DNA of 64,000 nt, from the NCBI GenBank assembly GCA_013076295.1, contig RQOL01000537.1:1-64000 (forward strand). Direction: 5' to 3'. Source of the stretch: Sanderia malayensis. Lineage: Eukaryota > Cnidaria > Scyphozoa > Semaeostomeae > Pelagiidae. The notes under the pieces were generated by a model that saw nothing but the letters and a program-made list of their open reading frames with translations, was not told the DNA's origin and made no database searches. Positions 11,382-22,172 of the stretch are shown piece by piece (the first letter of the stretch is position 1; each line of letters starts with the position of its first letter). The position numbers and the translations under genes are program-made.

Positions 11382-11968
11382 TGCAGTCCCACTCGCCCAG
11401 TTCGAAATTGAGAATTGGGACGCGAGTGTGAGAATACGAAAACAATGTCGTTGAATGACATAACAATGCAATTTTTGTTGTCAATCAAAGTATTACGCGG
11501 GAATAAATGATGATGCCCAAAAGATTTGGCGCTCTTTTATTCATTCTTGCTTTGATCTGCTGCTTTCATGACCACATTGTTTCCTATTGAATATTGTTTC
11601 CTGTTGAAGATTATTACCGAATATTGTAAAGATTATTAGTATCACGATTGGCACAGTAACTCAAGACAGAAAAACAAAAAGAAGACGAGTGTATTTTATG
11701 CAATGGCAGAGATGAAGAAAGGAAGGTAATATCGACAATAATGAAGAAAGGTAACACATGGGAGGTAAGGTTCTATAAATATTTCAAAACTGCATCCATA
11801 AATCTTAATGTGAATTTATCATGCACCCTGCCGTGATAACTCGATAAAGCCCCTCTTCTGGATTAAGACCCCCCTCAAAATCAGTCTGAAACATGGAATT
11901 TAAAAAAAGCCTAATTGAATTATCACGGTAAGTGCGATTTAGCTATTTATTTCGATATTCACGGAAAA

Positions 11969-12165
11969 ACAATGGAACCCCGCCTAATGACCATCTCGTT
12001 AATACGGACACCTCGTTATTACAACCACTTCTTTTGCTACGAAGAAACGGCTATACATACATAGTCTTAATCAGCCTACCAAGAAAACTCTGTTAATGTG
12101 GCCTCCAGTTATTACGGCCAATTTTCTGTGGCCCGTTAATGGCTATATTAACCAGGTTCCAGTGT
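11969..12165. mobile_element. Short MITE-like element (~200 bp)
   Basis: The left end ACAATGGAACCCCGCC and the reverse complement of the right end, ACACTGGAACCTGG, are imperfect inverted repeats. The interior has repeated 'ttaatacggac/cattatta' phrases typical of small pogo/Tigger-like MITEs. It lies inside the MULE element, upstream of the protease frame. No coding potential. Confidence 0.5.
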
Positions 12166-12254
12166 AATACAAAGTGAATTTAAATACATCGTGGGGGTCT
12201 AATTTGTAAATGGTCATAATTATCTGATTTCAGGTTATTGCTACAAGTCATAAA

Positions 12255-13390
12255 ATGTCAAGAGAAGAAATAGCAGATATGAACCTGCCACCAGTGCAGC
12301 GTATATATGATTACTCCAATGTGACCTATTCAGCAGTAAAAGTCTTTTCAGGGCAAACAGAGATAGTACGAGCCATATTTTCGTTAGCTGACTGCCAGGC
12401 AATGTGTGCGACAATCGAATCTGCTTCGAACAAGTTTATCTCCGTGAAAGTTTTGGGGAAGACTCATAGTTTGGATGATATTTGCGCAATGATCACCATT
12501 CATCAAATGACCAACATCAAAGATGAAGTTGAAAATGAACGAAAATGGTTTGAAGAAGTTGCTACTGCTCCAATTTCAAGTTGCATAAAGCCCAGTGAAG
12601 AGTTGAGACATTTTCAAGCGCTGCTTTGGAATTCACCAAACAACAATGTATTATTGGAACCATCTACAACAACTGAAGACATGTCATATCTCTGCTGCTC
12701 TTGATGGCTCTCTCTCAAAGTTCTGGAAGCTCTTGTTCAACCTCTGAACAAAGTATGTATTGGGAGGAAGGTTTTACTACATGGTAGCTTTCTCAATCAT
12801 ACCACAAAAGCAGTATACCAGAAGCTTTCTTCAAACGCAGAATTTCTGCAACCTCTGGAACGTCTCATGATAATTTTGAATGTCGGCAGAAACAAGGGTC
12901 AAACGGTCATCCCGGGAAACAATAAAGCTGGAAATCACTGGAGTATGGTGGAGCTTGACGTGACAAGTAATAAATGCACGTATTTTGATTCTCTTGGATG
13001 GTCCTCACCAGTTAACCTGACAAATGCCATCCAGCCTATTCTTCATGCTGTTGGTATGTTGAGCGGCACAAGCATTCAGTGCCCGGTGAAGATTGCTGCT
13101 GCACATAGTTCCACATGTACAGCATCCAGAATAACGTGCCATGAAAAATGCTTCGTAAATTATCCTCTGCAGCAATGTGCTCGGATTTGCGGAACAGTGC
13201 CACTTGTGATAGCAGCAAAATGCGTTGGTGCCCCCATTATATGAGAGGATGTATATCATAAAATGGCACACAGTGAGTGTCTCGCATGGTTAAGACATCC
13301 ATCACGGCATGCTTGTTACATTCGAAAAGTACTAATATCTTGGTATATAAACCAAGAAATCAATTTGAAATACCTTGGAGTAATGGAACA
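12255..13390 (+). pseudogene. Ulp1-like cysteine protease (C48) of the MULE element
   Basis: A single frame runs from the ATG at 12255 to a donor-like site at about 13390 (GAACAGGAG then GTGCGT), broken only by TGA at 12702-12704 and 13242-13244. The His and Asp positions of a Ulp1-type protease appear in 'NHWSMVELDV' and 'CTYFDSLGW' (about 12930-13000). The candidate catalytic Cys is in 'NYPLQQCARICGTVPLVIAA' (about 13158-13217). Ulp1-like proteases remove SUMO-type tags, and several MULE lineages carry such a gene. Two short exon-like blocks (13480-13541 and 13642-13743) may extend it with an acidic tail. The premature stops make it inactive as read. Confidence 0.7.
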
Positions 13391-13858
13391 GGAGGTGCGT
13401 AATAATAACTTACTCAATCATGTTTCTCGTAGCTATCTCAAAGTAGCAATCAATTCTATATTGCATACTCTTCTTAGATCATGGAAATGAAAGCCACAGC
13501 ATCGTCCTGTGCAGAAAAAATCTTTTCTGACAAATCACCGAAGGTAAACAACTGGTTCAGTTCAGTGTTAAGTAAAAGTGATTAGTGTCAATTGTAAATA
13601 CTTCTTGAAATAAGATAAAACTGCAACTATATCCCTCGTAGGTCCAGTCATCAATTTATGACACTAGAGAATTGAAAGAAGATGAAGAAGAGGAAAACGT
13701 TGTGAATTCTCCAGAGCTCGTGGATAATCTAATATTAACATAGAGTTGCTCTCTCGTAAAAGATGCCAAATAGAGGTATGGAAAGCTTCCGAAAAGCATT
13801 ACTCAATTTGTAAATGGTTTTATTCTGCAGCTTCTTATATAGATGCTTACTTTTCTAG

Positions 13859-14890
13859 GAAACTTCTAGCTCCATGGTAGGAAGAAAAGCAAAAAACGAA
13901 GATACACAGAAGCTCATTTGCGAATACTGTAGTGCACTTCTGAGCTCAAAGCACACACTATATAAACATAAAAAGAGAATGCACAGTAACAAAAAGATTG
14001 AAACAAAGGACACTAAAAACAAAGCAGGAGGTGCAATCAACTGTCCAGATTGCCATTTCAGGTAGTGAAACCTTTCTCAAATTCAAGAGAGTATGTAGCT
14101 ATTTGTAGTAAATATGCAATCACTGAACAATTTCTAAACTTCTTTATTCTCATTTGCAGTTTCTCAACAAGATTGGGTCTAATTGAACACCTTGTGAAGG
14201 TACATGAGAGGGATCTGCACATTTAAGAGAATAATTTTCAGAATTGGGGAGAATTTCAAACTTGGAAGAAGAAGTTGGAAAAAGATTAACGTGTGTGGTT
14301 TGTCACAAGTCGTGGAAAACGTAGCTATCACAGTTTTGAGCAATTTTGGTTCATTTGCAACCGAGAAGGCAATCCACGCTTGTGCAAAGATAGGCAGAGA
14401 GCTTTGAAGAGACAAGGTAGCAACAAAATTGGAGGACACTGCACTGCTTACATGACAGCACAAAAATTTTTGGATAGCGGACAGGTATGTGTTCGGTACT
14501 GTCTTGGTCATACAGGCCATGACATAGAATTTGCTCACGTACGCATACAAGACGAAGCCAGAAAAAGAATCGGTGGGAAATTAGCAAAGGGTATCAGCCT
14601 TGACAAAATTTTAGATGAGATTCGAGAAGCAAGCGAGGGTGGAATCAATTGAGAACATGTGATTGAAAGACAAGATATGTGGAACATAAAATATCAGCAT
14701 AACATTGAACTGATGGAAAAACATCGAAGTGACAGTTTAAGTATTCACTGTCGGGTAGAAGAGCTACAAACATCAGATTTCAACCCTATCCTTCTTTACA
14801 AACCTCAAGGCAAAATATAATTTGCACTGCCAGAAAATGATTTTCTCTTGGGTATACAAACAAAGTACCAATGCAGTACACATACTTAAC
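13859..14890 (+). pseudogene. MULE transposase N-terminal part: C2H2 fingers plus WRKY-GCM1-like domain
   Basis: A C2H2 finger 'CEYCSALLSSKHTLYKHKKR' is followed by a second, 'CPDCHF', split by a GT-AG intron (14062 to 14160) and continuing 'STRLGLIEHLVKVHERD'. Next come 'NWGEFQTWKKKLEKD' and 'WFICNREG...KIGGHCTAYM', then 'VRYCLGHTGHDIEFAHVRIQ', a zinc-binding region of the type preceding the MULE core. Then 'RQDMWNIKYQHNIELMEKH' and 'ENDFLLGIQTKYQ' lead into where the DDE domain should begin. In-frame stops occur at about 14286, 14650 and 14817. The DDE core itself is absent and the sequence jumps to the C-terminal tail near 14870-14890. Confidence 0.65.
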
Positions 14891-15503
14891 CAAGAAATAA
14901 CAATAAAACAGGATGAAACAGAAGTACCAATTAAGGAAGTTAGTGTTTCCAATTTCAGTTATTTGGAGGAAAGAATGATGGAGAAGCAAAAGTATACAAC
15001 AGGCGAAGGAGAATTAAAAGATAACCGTAGAAAGTTTTCTAAGAAAGTTGAGGAGCTTCATTGCATTGGAGAAGCAACAAACAATGTATCAGCTCTGAAA
15101 GCTTGCATTGAACACATGAATTCTGCTATAGCAGTTGCACATGGCCTTGCAAGCATAGATGATGGGCATTCACAGTTTGAAGTGAAAAAAAGATATGCCC
15201 CTAATAAAAAATTTGAAATCCAACATAGGTTTCAAAAGACCAAAAAACCCTAAGAAACCTGGCAGGGTTGTCACAAGGCCAACCAATAATGAAAGCCAGA
15301 CTAACATGAACCAACTTGCAAAGCAAAAACCTGATATATGTGGTTTTTGCTTCAAAGAAGATGATGCTACAGGATTTGGCATTACCAAATGGACTCAATG
15401 CCCAGAGGGTAATATTTGGGCACATACGCAATGCGGGAAAGTCAAAGATGAAAAAACATATATTTGTTCAATTTGTTGTAAAAAGGACCACGTTTATTTT
15501 TAA
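14890..15503 (+). pseudogene. MULE transposase C-terminal tail with PHD-like zinc finger
   Basis: The first part (to about 15250) is helical and holds 'SALKACIEHMNSAIAVAHGL' and 'APNKKFEIQHRFQKTKKP'. A one-base frame change in the A-run near 15245 moves to a second frame that continues 'KPGRVVTRPTNNE' and ends with a Cys/His cluster: 'CGFCFKED', 'WTQCPEG..WAHTQCG' and 'CSICCKKD', stop at 15501-15503. The cluster resembles a treble-clef/PHD finger. It joins the upstream part across a deletion that removed the catalytic domain. Confidence 0.6.
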
Positions 15504-15787
15504 TAGTAGCCTAGTATTATTTAGTGTAGACTAAGTTTTCGGAAAGTTCTTCGTGTTAATTTCAAATGTGAGCTCTCTCGACCTATATTGCAATTGTATA
15601 CAATTTTGCTTACCCAGGCTTATGGAATCAATGTCACAGATCATTGTTCGTATCTCTCATTGTGGCTATGATTATTCCAATATAAACTTAGACAGAAGCT
15701 TTCTGGCTGCTCGCTAGGCCTAAATACGCAGATAATACCGCTCCATGTCTACCATCAAAACTTGCGAACTGGGCGAGTGCGACTGCA

Positions 15788-15920
15788 ACTTTTAATCGTT
15801 ACTTGGTCATGATGGTAATCGTGTATTCTCCTCGGAATTGTGCCAAATTATTTGAAGTATGAATAGTACAGGTCTGTGCATGCCCGTGACTTTATACATG
15901 AAGGTTATTGTTGGGAGAGG
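15788..15920. other. Spacer, nothing recognised
   Basis: Short interval between the MULE right terminal repeat and the first ATG of the next exon-like block. Confidence 0.4.
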
Positions 15921-17336
15921 ATGCTGCGGCTAATGGCGAGTTTGGATCAAACTAGTGGTGCTGTGAATAGCCAGTCTGGTTATTTTGCAGTCGCAACAAG
16001 TGCAAGATTAGGTAATGTATAGTTTATAAAATTATGATCTAACTTTATTCGCAATTGCAAGGGTCTGTGGATCTTTTTATTTCCTTATTTATTTCTTATA
16101 AATAGGAGCAACAACATTAGGGCAAAAAACAAAATTATTTTATTCTGATTGTTGCTGGCTTCTAGATTTAAAATTAAATTGAAGAAAACTTACAGGTCAC
16201 ACTCTGCACCTAAATTTTTGTCACAGACACCCATACCCAGTAGCTTAGCCAGAAGTCCCAGGGCATTTGTCCCTCCAAAAGTTTATGCAAGAAAAATCCA
16301 AATCTGGATTAAAATTGGCACCTCATGGGGAGTCAACAATATTTCAGGAAAGCTTTCCAATTTTCAGAACTTGTTCCCAAATGGTTCTGCCCTGGCTGTG
16401 CACTGCACACCCATTGGACTGCTTTCCTCTTACCCCTGTTCTTGTATATCACCACAAAGCAGCACACAGCTGCGTAAGCTCAAGGCCCTGAAATACATTA
16501 TTTCTTTCTTTTTGTCAATTTGTAGATATGAAAAAGCCTGCACAAAAGGTAGAGTATAATATTTTTCTTTCTGCAAATAAAGGCATCAATTTAAGAAAAG
16601 TATATGATTCTTCGATATAATTGAAAATGCATGCTTAAATAGTATAAATTTCCGTTAAGATTTCCTTCACATGGATTTGAGCATATGTCCAAATCAAGAA
16701 TTCTTACATCTTCTGGTTTTTACACCCAACATAATACAAGTTTAATCAATACTAAGTCAGATTCAATTTCATATTTCTTATAATTTGGCAGACTTGCCAG
16801 AAATGCGGAGAGTCGTTCCACATTGCCACACGTAAATGTAATTGTGGAGAGGACCGTGTGTCCAAGAAGTGGTAGAAACAACCGAAGACAGCTAATCCTC
16901 GAAAAATCAGTAGAGAAAAGTTTTCTTTGCAACAAAAGGTTAGCCAGAACCATTTATTGTTATTATGAAATCATTGTGTTTGTTGAGAGAATAACCAAAG
17001 TAAAAATAATACTTTTGCCACATGCCCTATACCCTGTTTGTTTGAAAAACCCTGAACATCCTATTTCCATATTTGATGCTATTGTTTATTGATTGAATTT
17101 CCATGTTGGAATAAGGCTCTCATACAACAGTTTATTGTATATATAGGCAATGAATCTTCACTACTGCAATGGCTACGAAGTAGTTGTTATTTATGCCAAG
17201 CCACACAAAAATGGTGCTCTTGGTATGTCAACATTTGCCACACCTGGAGCACGTCCCTTTCTCGGTACGGGCCCATTCAATGGCAGACCGGAAGGAGGAC
17301 GACTGTGCTGCCAGCTGTTTGAGCGTTTTATGAAAG
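15921..17336 (+). CDS. Upstream exons of an unrecognised gene with a zinc-ribbon-like motif
   Basis: Exon-like blocks: 15921 to about 16011, starting MLRLMASLDQTSGAV and ending at GTAATG; 16196 to about 16490; 16792 to about 16855, 'TCQKCGESFHIATRKCNCGE', a four-Cys zinc-ribbon-like motif; and 17147-17336, 'YEVVVIYAKPHKNGALG' then 'FATPGARPFLGTGPFNG'. The last block ends in phase 1 and joins in phase with the microexon series that follows. The block near 16200-16490 could be read in more than one frame and I cannot settle it. No family recognised. The gene seems to be plus-strand and is truncated at its 3' side by the Penelope-like fragment. Confidence 0.4.
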
Positions 17337-17505
17337 GTAGATATTTTTTTATAGTTCACAAAAGCGATTTCTGTATATGATGCAAAAATTGTATAGCTAT
17401 ACTACTATGGATACTATTGTATATGTATATAATAAGCTAAATTTGCCATTTCTGTTGTGATCTAACTTTGTCCTGTCATTCATTATATATTATCTACTTT
17501 TGCAG

Positions 17506-18756
17506 ATAAGAAAGACCAAGCATCACAACCCAGCAGTAAGTCCATACATTTTGTTCTTTAACGTACAGCTACACGGTATTTGATGTTGATAGAAAGTTTT
17601 TATGAACATTCCTTATGATTATTGTTACCACAAGCTTACCTGAGAATCTTGCAATAAGTTTATTTGTAGAGTGACTGCATTCTTACGTAATTTGTCTTGC
17701 TAACCCCTGTAACTCGCATTGTTCCCTTGCAGTTGAAGTTCACCAAGAACTAGAAGAACCTGGTAGCGAAACTAATGTGAAAAGTGACTTCATTACCAAA
17801 ATAATTATGGAAAAATCATATCACCTTTATTTTTATATGTTTACTACAATTCTCACAATTATGTTTTTTACAGTTGCAGTTCAGCAAGAAAATGAAGAAA
17901 CTGGTATGGAGTATATGTGAAGAATGGCTGCATTCTTTATCTCATTTGTATTTATGGTATTACATACTTCTTCATAATTACGTTTTCTGACAGTTGAAGT
18001 TCACAAAGAAAATTAACAACCCGGTAAGAACTTTAGGTCAAGAAAGCTCTTATTTTTACTGACATTGTTTATATTTGTCTCTTAAATATTTCATATAATT
18101 ATACTTTCTTACAGTTGAAATTCATCGAGAAAATGATGAACCTGGTAAGAAATTTATGCCAAGAATGGCTCCATTCCTACTTACATTGTTCATATTTGTG
18201 GTCTTGGTCTGACATTTTTTATCAAAGTTATTATTTCTTGCAGTTGAAATTTACCATGAAAATGAAGAAACTGGTAAGGAGTTATGTCAAGAATGGCTGC
18301 ACTGCTAGTTATTTCGTTTATATTTTATTCCTACATATTTCATCATATTATCTTTTGTTACACTTGCAGTTCACCAAAAAAATGAAGAATCGGGTAAGAA
18401 GCTTAGGTCAAGAATGGCTCCATTCTTACTTACTATGCTTAAATTTGTAGTCATACATATTTTATCATAATTCTGTTTTTACAGTTGAAATTCACCAAGA
18501 AAATGACAGATCTGGTAAGTAGTTTAGAATGGTGGCACTTTTACGTAAATTGTTTATTCTTGCTGTCTTACACATAATTCTCAATATTGTGTTTCTCGCA
18601 GTTGAATTTTGCCAAGGAAATAAAGAATCTGGTAAAAGTTTATGTAGAGAATAGCTCTGTACTTACTTACTTTCTTTATTTTACTTAGTTGGTTTACAAA
18701 ATTCTCTTAACCTTCTTTTCTTACAGTTGAAGCTTACCAAAAAGGGAAAGAAACTG
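17506..18756 (+). repeat. Tandem array of 30-nt phase-1 microexons with their introns (~120 bp unit)
   Basis: Nine related 30-nt blocks occur at 17733, 17874, 17994, 18115, 18244, 18364, 18485, 18602 and 18727 (starts), spaced 141, 120, 121, 129, 120, 121, 117 and 125 bp. A less similar 30-nt exon at 17506-17535 precedes them. Most begin after CAG and end before GTAAG- or GTA-type donors. Each keeps phase 1, so each adds ten residues of the type (G)VEIHQENDRS or (G)VAVQQENEET. Copy 17994 has an in-frame TAA, copy 18364 has CAC where the acceptor CAG should be, and the last copy has a GC donor. It is a coding minisatellite in which exon and intron were amplified together. Confidence 0.8.
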
Positions 18757-18764
18757 GCAAGGAA

Positions 18765-19321
18765 TGTTTGAACTTATGTTTGAACGTGCCCATGTTTTCC
18801 ATACAACTGTAGCTTATTATGATGTTATTCTTGTTAAAAAGGGTGTGGTACTTGTGTTGCTGAGGGAAGTGTTTGGATACGAGCTTCAGGAAGGTTTTAC
18901 CGATGTTAGTTTTCACGTTACTGCTAAAAGGAGGATTATACCAGATGATGTTACGCTTGCGGTTTCGTCTTGGTTGTGTTGCTTGTCGATGTTTGTTGAA
19001 GGAAAGTATTTCTGTATTTCCACTGGATTTTAAGGCGTCGTCATAAGTAGTTCTGGCTTTGTTAAATTCGTCTTTGTTGCAGGAAATGTCAGAGATTCGG
19101 CGATTAATGGAGTCAGGTAGCTTCTTGATGATATTGGCAGGGTGATTGGATTTGACGTTAAGGTTGTTAGGCTTTCTGTAGGGGTAGTACGTTCCGTTGT
19201 TGAGATTGAATGTGACGTTGAGGTAGCTGACAATCTTGAGGTTGGTTTGAATTGTGATGTTCAGTCCGTGGGATTTAAAGTGTCTAATGATGTCCTTTCT
19301 TATTCTGTCGGCTTGTGGTCC
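18765..19321 (-). pseudogene. Penelope-like element reverse transcriptase, C-terminal fragment
   Basis: The minus strand is open from 19321 to about 18765 with no stop. It reads 'ADRIRKDIIRHFKSHGLNI', 'SYLNVTFNL', 'YYPYRKPNN', 'SNHPANIIKKLPDSINRRIS', 'IIWYNPPFSSNVKTNIGKTF' and 'ISYSCMENM'. This order of thumb and linker motifs is characteristic of Penelope-like retroelements. The RT core and the GIY-YIG endonuclease are missing on either side. The downstream end abuts the last microexon at about 18757, so the fragment probably truncated that gene. Confidence 0.75.
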
Positions 19322-19427
19322 TGTGGTAAGTTATTGTGGTAAGTTATAACTTAATAAGTTATTGATATGAAATATTTTGTTCACGGAAAAACTATAGTAA
19401 TTGAAATATAGGTAATGTTGTTGTGCA
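19322..19427. other. Spacer between Penelope fragment and Helitron-like copy B
   Basis: AT-rich, no feature seen beyond a short TAAGTTATTGTGG direct repeat. Confidence 0.4.
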
Positions 19428-20767
19428 TCTAATATATATATTCTGTGATGTCACGTGACGGTGGCGAAACTCTGGCCAAAACAATAGATTCGAGCCGAAA
19501 CAATAGGTCGAACGCCCAAAAACAATGGGCCGAAACGGCGAATCGGTGATCAATAAGGCTTTTTTCAATGAAGTCGCAAAAGGTTGACACTTGCATGGAA
19601 AGGCTCCGTTTCTGGAGTAGGCAAAAGTTATCTATTTTTGGAAGCCTATTTTAAAAGAATTTTTGACTTATTCTATTAATTACTCCACTAATTGTGCTAT
19701 CACGAAAAAACGACGGTTTACGCTGGCGAAACTTCCAAATTCGCGTCCCCGACTCCATTTTCGAAAAGAGTATTCGCTCTTCACGTGACGCATTTCGCCT
19801 TTTCCTGCAATTTGATTGGCTCTTTCGCAACTTCACGTGAACAGTGACGCGTGTTTTTGTTTTGTACACAAAAAGTGAGGAGGTGGGCGCCTTTCAAAGT
19901 GTTTTACCAGCTGAATTATCTTTGTAAAGAGCTCTTAATTGTTTGAAAGACCCCTGGAGAGTTGCAGGAAACAATAGAGAACACAGGTGATAGCTTTGTT
20001 TTGTTTTTTGAATGAAATAGTTGTAGGTTTTGTAGTAGGCGACCGCCATTGTTGCTTCGGCATGCTAACAACGTTTAGGCCATGGTCAAAGTTTTGAATT
20101 TTTCCGGCCCTATTTGCACGATTTTCCCCATTTAAATTTTTGACATGTGTTGTCTGATAACACAACTAAAATAATGTGTTGTTTTTTTTGTTTTTTTTTG
20201 TTTTTTTACGATTTCCAACAAAGTTGCTTTTCACTCGGGAAGGAGCAATTTTTCACGCAACACGCATTGTTTTTGCATTTGCGAAAATTCAATTTTAGCC
20301 TGCCACAATTGATTATTTTTTACCCAAACACTTTCGATAATTGTTCCCCAACATATTACCTTCATGTTGGTGTTTTGAGTTCAACTGGGTCACTATTTGC
20401 CACGGTAAATACTATTTTTACTTGCTAAAGTGTGTTCAAAGGTTTTGCTTTTTGCACGGCTCCGAAATTTCATTCAAACCACTTCCACCAAATGGTCTCT
20501 AAGAATTCAGTATTACTTATTTAAGAGATGAGACTATTTGCAACGTGTTCGCTGTTTCCTTAGCTACAGTTTGATATAATTTTTATTACAGATTGAGTTT
20601 AAATTTTCCAGGATGGATTAAATTTTTGAAAGCACCCTTTTTTTCAAACTTCACACTGAAGCTATCAACTTTCAGAAACAGCTTTCAGGGGGGCAGCGTG
20701 GGCGCGGGGCGGTCGCTTGGCAGGGGGGGAGATTCGACCTCCCACCTTTACTTTCTTTAGAAATGTT

Positions 20768-21190
20768 GCGTCGTAATATGTATTGTAGGGTATGTATTGT
20801 AGGGTAGGTATTGTAGGGTATGTATTGTAGGGTATGTATAGTAGGGTATGTATAGTAGGGTATGTATTGTAGGGTATGTTATGTAGAATATGTATTGTAG
20901 TGTATGTTATGTAGGGTATGTTATGTAGGGTTTGTATTGTAGGGTATGTATTGTAGGGTATGTATTGTAGGGTTTGTATTGTAGGGTAAGTATAGTAGGG
21001 TATGTTATGTAGGGTATGTATTGTAGGGTATGTATTGTAGGGTATATATAGTAGGGTATGAATTGTAGGGTATGTATTGTAGGGTTTGTACTGTAGGGTA
21101 TGTATTGTAGGGTATGTATTGTAGGGTTTGTATTGTAGGGTAAGTATAGTAGGGTATGTTATGTAGGGTATGTATTGTAGGGTATGTATG
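20768..21190 (+). repeat. 14-bp minisatellite, TATGTATTGTAGGG
   Basis: About 28 head-to-tail copies of TATGTATTGTAGGG with small variants (TATGTATAGTAGGG, TATGTTATGTAGGG, TTTGTATTGTAGGG). It forms the left part of the 3' repeat block of Helitron-like copy B and grades into a TATG tetranucleotide run. Confidence 0.95.
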
Positions 21191-21634
21191 TATGTATGGG
21201 CATGAGCGGTAGTGAATGCAGCGCGCGAAGCGCGCCAACCAGATTAAGCATTGTTTACTTGACGGGCTCCGGGGAGGGAGCGAAGCGACCGAACCCGGCT
21301 CATGTATGTATGTATGTATCTATGTATGTATGTATGTATGTATGTATGTACGTATGTATGTATGTATGTATGTATGTATGTATGTATGTATGTATGGGCA
21401 TGAGCGGGAGCGAATGCAGCGCGCAAAGTGTGCCAACCAGATTAAGCTTTTTTTACTTGACGGGCTCCGGGGAGGGAGCGAAGCGACCAAACCCGGCTCA
21501 TGTATGTATGTATGTATGTATGTATGTATGGGCATGAGCGGCAGCGAATGCAGCGCGCGAAGCGCGCCAACCAGATTAAGCTTTTTTTACTTGACGGGCT
21601 GGGGCGAATGAGCGAAGCGAGTGAAGACCCCTAG
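21191..21634 (+). repeat. Hairpin-core repeats separated by (TATG)n
   Basis: Three units beginning GGGCATGAGCG at 21198, 21396 and 21530 contain GCAGCGCGCGAAGCGCGCCA, a perfect small hairpin, then 'CTTGACGGGCT'. In the first two units GGAGCGAAGCGACC follows. Pure TATG tracts lie between them (about 21304-21395 and 21502-21529). The core is shared with the 10.3-10.8 kb and 52.7-52.9 kb arrays. Met/Tyr/Val/Cys-rich frames across it are not genes. Confidence 0.9.
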
Positions 21635-21739
21635 TCTTTTGATATATGGCGTTGCTGGTTCATCAGGAGAGAAAGGAAAAATAAAGATATCCTGAAATAT
21701 GAGTTAGAATTTCCATCACAAGGAGCCTAATTTAAGATT

Positions 21740-21808
21740 TGTAAAATTGTTAATACTAACAGTTGAGTTTGTAGTTTGTTCTCTACTGTTAGTATTAACA
21801 ATTTTACA
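21740..21808. repeat. Perfect 24-nt inverted repeat (hairpin)
   Basis: 21740-21763 (TGTAAAATTGTTAATACTAA...) is the exact reverse complement of 21785-21808, with a 21-nt spacer. It lies just before the RTE-like coding sequence and may mark a 5' inversion or snap-back event at LINE integration. Confidence 0.85.
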
Positions 21809-22172
21809 ACACAAGCTACAAACAACTCAGAGAAGCATGGAGAGAATGATGACTGGGTACAGTAGAAGAGACAGAAAAACGAATGTTTGGGTCAGAGAGC
21901 GAAGTAAAGTTAGAGATGTTATCACAACTGCCAAGTCAATCAAATGGAGATGGGCCGGTCACGTAGCCCGCATGGACGATGAACGATGGACACAACTGAC
22001 AACTGAATGGCAACCAATTCACGGAAAAAGAGCACGGGGAAGACCAAAAACAAGATGGAGAGATGAACTTGTGATCACGACAAACACAATTGCATGGAAG
22101 AGAATTGCAAAGAACCGGAACGAGTGGCGGAATTTGGGAGAGGTCTTCGCCCAGCAGTGGGACGTCACAGAC

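Larger units (their letters stand above)
11382..15787 (+). mobile_element. MULE-type DNA transposon, internally deleted
   Basis: Candidate terminal inverted repeats of 23 bp: 11382-11404 begins TGCAGTCCCACTCGCCCAGT, and the reverse complement of 15765-15787 begins TGCAGTCGCACTCGCCCAGT, 22 of 23 identical. Between them, on one strand, lie a Ulp1-like protease, a C2H2 finger region, the N-terminal part of a MULE-family transposase and its C-terminal zinc-finger tail. I could not find the 8-11 bp flanking duplication typical of MULEs. All frames carry stops, so this is an old copy. If the TIR match is chance, the gene content still supports the class. Confidence 0.65.
19428..21634 (+). mobile_element. 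Helitron-like non-autonomous element, copy B
   Basis: It starts TCTAATATATATATTCTG after an A and ends ...GACCCCTAG before a T, the same type of termini and target as copy A. The first ~660 bp match copy A closely ('AACAATAGGTCGAA', 'CGCTGGCGAAACTTCCAAAT', 'GCGACCGCCATTGTTGCTTC'). The middle 600 bp (about 20090-20690) is absent from copy A. The 3' third consists of a 14-bp minisatellite and three copies of a hairpin core separated by TATG runs. No helicase gene. Boundaries are inferred from agreement with copy A. Confidence 0.7.

Noticed and set aside
19030..19233. Thr/Ser-rich minus-strand frame
   Set aside because: It is an off-frame reading of the Penelope-like fragment, which is fully open in another minus-strand frame.
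21184..21611. Long plus-strand frames rich in Met, Tyr, Val and Cys
   Set aside because: They are translations of (TATG)n and of the hairpin-core repeats. The frames stay open only because of the repeat unit.
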